A DNA stretch of 5,026 nucleotides, from assembly GCA_964487285.1 (NCBI GenBank), contig CAZAPZ010000108.1:1-5026 (forward strand), read 5' to 3'. Both the position numbers and the translations under genes were made by a program. The notes beneath the pieces are model-generated. The model worked only from the letters and a program-made list of their open reading frames with translations. It was not told the DNA's origin and did no database searches. This DNA is from CAZAPZ01 sp964487285. GTDB lineage: Bacteria > Campylobacterota_A > Desulfurellia > JAADFJ01. Each line of letters opens with the position of its first letter. Position 1 is the stretch's first letter. Below are positions 1 to 5,026 of this stretch, piece after piece.

Positions 1-3000
1 TGGGCATACGAACCGTTGCTATATATTCTGAGGATGACAGATATTCGCTTCATCGGTATAAAGCAGATGAAGCATATTTGATCGGCAGAGGTGCAGATCC
101 TGTCGATGCATATATGAACGCTGAACAGATAGTTGCGCTTGCAAAGAAAAAAAAAGTCGATGCGATTCATCCGGGTTACGGATTTTTATCAGAAGGAACC
201 GAACTTGCAGAACTATGCATAGCCAACAATATAATATTTGTAGGTCCAAATCCTGAAACATTGATTATGTTCGGCAATAAACAGACATCTAAAAACCTTG
301 CAGAAAAATGCAGTGTTCCCGTTATCAACGGATCGGGTATAATTGGCAATCTCAACGAAGCGGAATTAATCTCTGAAAAAATAGGATACCCCGTTATAAT
401 AAAGGCTATTGCCGGTGGGGGCGGAAGAGGAATAAGGGTTGCAAAGACAAAAAAAGATCTTAGGTAGAATTATCATACTGCAAAATCGGAAGCTAAAAAG
501 GCATTTGGAAACGACGAAATTATTATAGAAAAATATATTGAAGAACCGAAACATATTGAGGTTCAGCTTCTTGCCGATAAATATGACAACATTGTTCATC
601 TTTATGAAAGGGATTGTTCTGTCCAAAGAAGACATCAAAAACTCATAGAAATGGCTCCATCGGTTAATATTAAACATAATCTGCTTAATAAACTTTACAA
701 CGCAGCAATTGTGATAGGGAAAAAATCTAAGCTTGTTAGTGCTGCAACCGTTGAATTTCTTGTTGACAAGCAAGATAATTTTTATTTCCTTGAAGTAAAT
801 CCGAGAATACAGGTCGAGCATACCGTAACAGAACTCATTACCGGCATAGATATTGTACAATCTCAGATTTTCGTCTCAGACGGCTTGTCGCTTGATTCGG
901 ATGAAATCGGTATATCTTCTCAAGAATCAATAAAAAAGAATGGATATGCAATACAATGCAGAATTACAACGGAAGATCCGGAAAATAATTTTATGCCCGA
1001 TACAGGGACAATACAGGCTTACAGAAGTCCTGCCGGATTTGGTGTACGCCTTGACGCTGGAAATAGCACTGTAAATGCAAAAATTACACCGTTTTATGAT
1101 TCTTTGCTGGTAAAACTTTCCACATGGGCTACCGATTTACGAAGATCAGCCAAAAAAATGGATAGATCTCTTAGAGAATTTAGAATTAGAGGTTTGCGAA
1201 CTAATATCCGATTTTTGGAAAATGTTGTCAATCATCCAAGCTTTCTTGACGGTAATTTTACAACAAATTTTGTAGATAATACTCCTTCTCTATTCGTCTT
1301 CAGGCAGATCAAAGACAGGGCTACCAAGGCAATGCGTTTTTTATCAAATAATATAGTCAATAACCCGTCAGGCATAACAGTTCCCCCTGCGATGCAGTTT
1401 CCTAATATAGACATTCCATATATTCATAACGGACAGGAACATAGAGGTACGAAAAATATGCTCGATGACGGCGTGGAGGCGGTAATTGACTATATAAAAA
1501 ATAGTAAGCAGGTACTTTTTACCGATACAACTTTTAGAGATGCTCATCAATCGCTTATTGCTACAAGAATGAGAACTATCGACCTTGCAAACATAGCGGA
1601 AAGCTACTCGCAAGACCTTTTTGATCTGTTCTCCATAGAGATGTGGGGAGGAGCTACTTTTGATGTTGCATTTCGTTTTTTGAAAGAATCCCCTTGGAGC
1701 CGCTTGAGAATTTTAAGAGAAAAAATACCGAATATTCTTTTTCAAATGCTTTTACGTGCATCAAATGCTGTTGGATATAAAAACTATCCTGATAATGTTG
1801 TAAAGAAATTTATAAAACTTTCATCGGATAACGGAATAGATCTGTTTAGAATTTTTGATTGTTTTAACTGGATAGATCAGCTTAAACCTGTAATTAATGA
1901 AGTAAAAGGGCAGGGTAAAATAGCAGAAGCGGCTATATGCTACAGCGGCGATATATCGGATAAAAATAAGACAAAATACTCGCTTAACTATTATTTGGAC
2001 TTAGCAGGCAGATTGAAGGAAAGCGGCACGGATATTATAGGTATAAAAGATATGGCAGGATTGATAAAACCTTATGATGCGAAGCTTCTTGTAAGCAGAA
2101 TTAAAGAGGAAACCAATCTGCCTGTTCATTTTCATACGCATGACACAAGCGGCAACGGGTTAGCTTCAACTCTAATGGCAATAGAGGGCGGAGCCGATAT
2201 TGTTGATACTGCCATAGGCGCAATGAGCGGTCTTACTAGCCAGCCTAATATGAATTCTATTGTTGCCGCTTTAAAGTCAACGCAATATGCATCATCACTC
2301 GATGAGGCGGCACTTCAAAGATCGTCGGATTATTTTGAAGCTGTGAGAAAACAGTATTTTCCTTTTGAAAGCGGTCTTAAAGCGGCAACGGCGGAGGTCT
2401 ATGACCATGAGATACCAGGAGGGCAATACTCTAATCTCGTTTTTCAAGTTGAATCATTGGGACTTTATGATCAGTGGAAAAAAATCAAAAAAATGTATAA
2501 AAATGTGAGTATAGCGCTTGGAGATATTATAAAAGTAACTCCATCGGCCAAAGTTGTGGGAGATTTAGCACTTTTTCTTGTGAGAAACGACATGAGTATA
2601 GATGATATTTATACTAAAGGAGAGAATCTATCATTTCCTCAGTCTGTTGTGGATTTTTTTAAAGGCATGCTTGGTCAGCCGTATGGAGGTTTTCCTGAAA
2701 AACTAAGGAAAATAGTACTCAAAGGAGAGAGCTATATATGTGTTAAGCCAGGTAAGCTGCTTGGCGATTATGATTTTGAATTAGCCGGCAAAGAGCTTAA
2801 AATGAAGTTCGGCAGGAATATAAGCGATGAAGATCTTATATCTTATGCACTTTATCCAAAAGTATTTGAAGATTTTTTGAGATTTACGGATGAATTTGGT
2901 GATCCATCAAATTTTGATACGAAATCGTTCTTTTATCCGATGAAATTAGAAGAAGAGATAGAATTGGATATTGAGGAAGGCAAAACTCTTATTATAAAAT

Positions 3001-3365
3001 ATCTCGGTATCAGCCAAACAGATGAAAAAGGATACAAGAAAGCATATTTTGAATTAAATGGTCAGCCCAGAACTGCAACGATAAAAGATAAAAAGGTTAT
3101 TATCGGCATCAAAATAAATTTAAAGGGTGATATTTCAAACCTTACAAACATATGTGCGGTAATGCCAGGTAAAATTATTGATTTGAATGTGAAAGAGGGT
3201 GATATGGTAAACAAAGGAGACGTTCTTGCAACAACTGAAGCAATGAAAATTGAGACCAAAATTAGATCCGGAATCAGAAGTCGTGTTGCAAAAATCTATC
3301 TGCATTGTGAAGATAAAATAGAAACAGGTGATATTATAATGAAGCTTGATAGTGAAGAATGTTAA
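1..3365 (+). CDS. pyc: Pyruvate carboxylase, 5'-partial, interrupted by one in-frame amber codon
   Basis: Biotin-dependent cytoplasmic enzyme (EC 6.4.1.1) making oxaloacetate from pyruvate, bicarbonate and ATP; anaplerotic. The frame starts at base 3 and gives 1120 codons before TAA (3363-3365). With ~25-30 N-terminal codons missing off the left edge, this matches the usual ~1150 residues. Numbering window codons from base 3: the biotin carboxylase domain shows HPGYGFLSE, the ATP-grasp loop KAIAGGGGRG (134-143), RDCSVQRRHQK and EVNPRIQVEH (264-273). The carboxyltransferase domain shows DTTFRDAHQS (from 508), MWGGATFDVA, IKDMAG with the carboxylated metal-ligand Lys (682), HFHTHD with the metal-binding His pair (711, 713), and KVTPSAK with the catalytic Thr (846). 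The tetramerization region has YPKVFEDFLRF. The biotinyl domain ends with AMKIE, biotin Lys at codon 1082. Codon 155 (465-467) is TAG, and the family sequence continues in the same frame after it. Without readthrough only a useless ~180-residue fragment is made. Identity is nearly certain; functional status is not. Confidence 0.95.
465..467 (+). other. In-frame TAG (amber) codon within pyc
   Basis: The codons read K-D-L-R-TAG-N-Y-H-T-A-K-S-E-A, where pyruvate carboxylases usually have a variable, often acidic residue in the helix after the glycine-rich ATP loop (compare E-L-E-D-A-F-H-R-A-K-S-E-A in the Staphylococcus aureus enzyme, recalled from memory). GAG or CAG to TAG is a single base change. 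The frame is identical on both sides, so this is not a frameshift. No ATG, GTG or TTG occurs in frame until ATG at 651, and no clear Shine-Dalgarno sequence precedes it. Reinitiation there would lose the ATP-grasp loop and the Arg-Arg-His-Gln-Lys segment. I see no strong hairpin just downstream that would resemble a recoding element. Confidence 0.9.
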
Positions 3366-3397
3366 ATCGGACGGGTTTGCCCGTCCGATTTAACATT
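3358..3397. terminator. Bidirectional hairpin terminator between convergent pyc and gcdH
   Basis: The left arm 3358-3375 and right arm 3380-3397 are perfect reverse complements (18 bp) around the loop TTTG (3376-3379). The G+C-rich core (TCGGACGGG) sits next to the loop, and A/T-rich outer pairs supply a short T-rich stretch on either strand. No long pure T-tract follows, so it is not a textbook intrinsic terminator. Its place between two convergent genes and its symmetry fit a terminator serving both. The left arm overlaps the last two pyc codons and the TAA stop. Confidence 0.75.
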
Positions 3398-3422
3398 AAA
3401 TACACTTTTAATAGCCTAAAAT

Positions 3423-4583
3423 TTAGCCTACCGCATCAATTCCAGTAATTTGTTTTCCAATAATTAAGCTATGTATCTCGTAGGCTCCTTCGTATGTATC
3501 AACAGCTTCAAGATTAAGCATATGCCTGATTGTCTGATAATCTATGCTTATTCCGTTTGCTCCCATCATTTCTCTTGCTTTTCTTGCTATCTCCATTGCC
3601 TTTCTCACATTGTTTCTTTTTGCCATAGAAACTTGATAATGCTTTAGTTTTCCATCATCTTTGAGCCTGCCTATTTTGAGAGCTGCAAGTTGAGCAAGCG
3701 AAAGTTCGGTAACCATATCGGCTATTTTTGCCTGTGTAAGCTGAAATCCGGCAAGAGGCTTTCCAAATTGAGTTCTATTTTTTGTATAATCTACGACTTC
3801 ATCAATGCATGCCATTGCAGCACCTATAACACCCCATGCAATTCCATATCTTGCCTGCGTTAGACACATAAGAGGAGATTTCAAACCTCCTGATTTCGGC
3901 AGCAAATTTTCCAGCGGCAGTTCTACATCGTTAAATACCAGTTCGCTGGTTACAGACGCTCTTAAGGACATTTTGTGTTTTATTAGGTTTGTTGAGAAGC
4001 CTTTTGTCCCTTTTTGAACGATAAATCCTCTAACTACTCCATCAAGTTTTGCCCATACAACTGCAATATCGGCAATAGAACCGTTGGTAATCCACATTTT
4101 AGAGCCGTTTAATATATACGTATCTTCTCTTTTAACAGCTCTTGTTTCCATGGAACCTGGGTCAGATCCATGGTCTGCCTCGGTTAATCCGAAGCATCCT
4201 ACCATTTTCCCATCGGCAAGCTCAGGCAGATACCGATTCTTTTGATTCTCACTTCCAAATGTATGTATGGGATACATCACAAGGGCTCCCTGCACTGAAG
4301 AAAAACTTCTCAAGCCGGTATCGCCACGTTCAAGCTCTTGATTTATCAAACCGTAAGCAACATTGTTTAATCCGCTGCAGCCGTATCCTTTAAGATTTGC
4401 CCCGAGAAAGCCAAGTTCGCCCATTCGCTTGATGAGTTCGGTCGGGAATGTTCCCTCCTCAAAATGCTCAGCAATTGTGGGAAGCACTTCCTTATCAACA
4501 AACTCCCGCACACTATTTCTTACAAGCTTCTCCTCATCGGATAAATCTCTATCAATATCTAAAAAATCAATCCCGCGAAACAT
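3423..4583 (-). CDS. gcdH: Glutaryl-CoA dehydrogenase (acyl-CoA dehydrogenase family)
   Basis: FAD flavoprotein of 386 residues, the usual length. Expected to oxidise glutaryl-CoA, passing electrons to ETF, and decarboxylate the product to crotonyl-CoA in lysine, tryptophan or glutarate breakdown. It shows the N-terminal helical domain (DLSDEEKLVRNSVREFVDKE, 13-32), the FAD/substrate signature CFGLTEADHGSDPGSMETRA (130-149), KMWITNG (162-168), ARYGIAWGVIGAA (244-256), RTQFGKPL (270-277), MMGANGIS (339-346) and NLEAVDTYEG (357-366). Glu365 fits the catalytic base (human Glu370). Arg92 and Ser96 fit the glutarate-binding Arg94 and Ser98, which separates it from short-chain acyl-CoA dehydrogenases. 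Glu85 and Tyr364, matching human Glu87 and Tyr369, are present, which favours the decarboxylating type. ATG at 4581-4583 follows GGAGG by 4 nt. It ends with TAA and stands alone, convergent with pyc; no etfAB is in view. A dehydrogenase for a related dicarboxylyl-CoA is the main alternative. Confidence 0.92.
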   Translation of the reverse strand: MFRGIDFLDIDRDLSDEEKLVRNSVREFVDKEVLPTIAEHFEEGTFPTELIKRMGELGFLGANLKGYGCSGLNNVAYGLINQELERGDTGLRSFSSVQGALVMYPIHTFGSENQKNRYLPELADGKMVGCFGLTEADHGSDPGSMETRAVKREDTYILNGSKMWITNGSIADIAVVWAKLDGVVRGFIVQKGTKGFSTNLIKHKMSLRASVTSELVFNDVELPLENLLPKSGGLKSPLMCLTQARYGIAWGVIGAAMACIDEVVDYTKNRTQFGKPLAGFQLTQAKIADMVTELSLAQLAALKIGRLKDDGKLKHYQVSMAKRNNVRKAMEIARKAREMMGANGISIDYQTIRHMLNLEAVDTYEGAYEIHSLIIGKQITGIDAVG

Positions 4584-4587
4584 AAAA

Positions 4588-4592
4588 CCTCC
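4588..4592 (-). promoter_or_regulatory. Ribosome binding site of gcdH
   Basis: On the minus strand the sequence reads GGAGG, then TTTT, then ATG. This is a full Shine-Dalgarno core with a rather short 4-nt spacer, and it fixes the start at 4583. The start also matches the normal N-terminal length of the family. Confidence 0.8.
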
Positions 4593-4606
4593 GTATATTT
4601 TACTCT

Positions 4607-4635
4607 ATTTTAATCACGTATTGCCGGTTTATCAA
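4607..4635 (-). promoter_or_regulatory. Predicted sigma-70/sigma-A-type promoter of gcdH
   Basis: Read on the minus strand, a -35 box TTGATA (4630-4635) is followed by a 17-bp spacer and a -10 box TAAAAT (4607-4612). Each box differs from consensus at one or two positions and the spacing is optimal. Transcription would start near 4600, giving a short leader of about 15-20 nt that carries the GGAGG site. That leaves no room for a riboswitch or leader peptide, so any control would act at the promoter. No operator could be identified with confidence. Confidence 0.55.
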
Positions 4636-4783
4636 GTTACATCGCATAAGTTTTTATAAACTGCTCTTTCAAACTTATTTAATAATGATATTATGCACAC
4701 ATTGCAAACTGTGCTTGATTGACTAACTTGATCCATGAGGCTATATTTATATAAGTAATTTTACGCACCTAACGCAATTCTCA

Positions 4784-4820
4784 GCGGCAATAGCAATGTA
4801 ATCGTGCACTATATTGCCGC
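4784..4820. repeat. 9-bp inverted repeat with 19-nt loop
   Basis: GCGGCAATA (4784-4792) is a perfect reverse complement of TATTGCCGC (4812-4820). The loop is 19 nt and itself holds the 6-bp palindrome GTGCAC (4804-4809). There is no T-tract on either side, so it is not a clear terminator. It lies about 150 bp upstream of the gcdH -35 box, far for a simple operator. Function unknown. Confidence 0.45.
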
Positions 4821-4956
4821 CCAAAGATCGGTATATGAATAATGCCGTTGCATTAAAGGAATATTTGAATAGCATTGAATTATGAGACCACTGCATAATA
4901 TTCGGATCCACAGAAGGCTAAGCTTGGGTGAGATTTAGAAATTAAAATTTGAGATG

Positions 4957-4968
4957 CTAACCGGTTAG
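4957..4968. repeat. 12-bp perfect palindrome
   Basis: CTAACCGGTTAG is a perfect dyad. It is flanked by AAAATTT (4944-4950) and AAATTTT (4974-4980), which are also reverse complements, offset by one base from the same centre. This could be a protein-binding dyad, or part of a weak terminator for a gene beyond the right edge. It is not assigned to any regulator. Confidence 0.4.
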
Positions 4969-5026
4969 TTCGAAAATTTTTATTCTTTCTATTCATAGAA
5001 GATTGCCCAATATTAACCTTCCCTGC

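Larger units (their letters stand above)
4636..5026. other. Intergenic region without a supportable gene
   Basis: About 390 bases upstream of the gcdH promoter contain frequent stops in all six frames. There is no ORF with both a start and a ribosome binding site, and no recognisable tRNA, rRNA, CRISPR or insertion-sequence end. The only structures seen are a 9-bp inverted repeat (4784-4792 with 4812-4820), a 12-bp palindrome (4957-4968) and a distant 10-bp inverted repeat (4688-4697 with 4892-4901). The minus strand is open from the right edge to TAA at 4880-4882 (about 48 codons) but encodes nothing I recognise. Confidence 0.6.

Noticed and set aside
468..560. A PYLIS- or SECIS-like stem-loop after the amber codon
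   Set aside because: Only short imperfect pairings of A/T-rich segments are seen. None is stable enough to claim a recoding element, and bacterial amber decoding does not strictly need one.
465..651. A frameshift or a true gene boundary splitting pyc into two proteins, the second starting at ATG 651
   Set aside because: Both parts lie in the same frame and the family sequence is continuous from 468 onward. ATG 651 is internal to the conserved EMAPS segment, has no good ribosome binding site and would drop essential ATP-grasp residues.
366..860. Long open frame (164 codons) on the minus strand across the amber codon
   Set aside because: It lies wholly antisense to conserved pyc sequence, its product is a low-complexity Phe/Asn/Ile-rich string expected from A+T-rich antisense DNA, and it matches no family I know.
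4363..4659. Plus-strand open frame of 98 codons overlapping the gcdH start
   Set aside because: It is mostly antisense to gcdH, rich in Ser/Pro/Leu as antisense shadows are, has no ribosome binding site and resembles nothing known.
4835..4885. 16-codon plus-strand ORF (MNNAVALKEYLNSIEL)
   Set aside because: Very short, with no Shine-Dalgarno sequence and no clear promoter or homology. Flanking frames do not extend it into a recognisable gene relic.
4880..5026. Minus-strand open frame entering from the right edge and ending at TAA 4880-4882 (~48 codons)
   Set aside because: It could be the 3' end of a gene, but the translated residues show no domain or motif I recognise, and an open stretch of this length is common by chance. 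The sequence beyond the edge is needed.

Overview
The window holds two convergent metabolic genes and a gene-free right end. The DNA is A+T-rich. The left gene is a single-chain pyruvate carboxylase (biotin carboxylase, carboxyltransferase and biotinyl domains in one polypeptide). The right gene has a strong GGAGG ribosome binding site and a sigma-70/sigma-A-like promoter. Together these suggest a low-G+C bacterium, most likely an anaerobic Firmicute (Clostridia-like). That assignment is inference; there is no rRNA or other taxonomic marker here.

Layout: 1-3365 (+) is pyruvate carboxylase, missing only its first ~25-30 codons beyond the left edge. Its reading frame carries a single in-frame amber codon (TAG, 465-467) inside the ATP-grasp part of the biotin carboxylase domain. 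The homologous protein sequence resumes in the same frame at the very next codon and runs for another 965 codons. 3358-3397 is a perfect 18-bp stem with a 4-nt loop that overlaps the pyc stop codon and probably terminates both convergent genes. 3423-4583 (-) is a glutaryl-CoA dehydrogenase of the acyl-CoA dehydrogenase superfamily, with its RBS at 4588-4592 and a good promoter at 4607-4635. 4636-5026 has no supportable gene, only a few short inverted repeats.

The two genes are not an operon: they face each other and share only the terminator region. Glutaryl-CoA dehydrogenase would feed glutarate, lysine or tryptophan carbon into crotonyl-CoA. Pyruvate carboxylase would replenish oxaloacetate. 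They are linked only through central carbon metabolism.

The main point of interest is the amber codon. It is either a recent nonsense mutation (or base-call error) in pyc, or a codon that is read through or decoded by a TAG-decoding tRNA such as a suppressor or pyrrolysine tRNA. The window alone cannot decide. Some substitutions at usually conserved positions in the C-terminal biotinyl domain mildly favour gene decay. The lack of any frameshift or second stop, and the use of TAA by both genes, keep recoding open.
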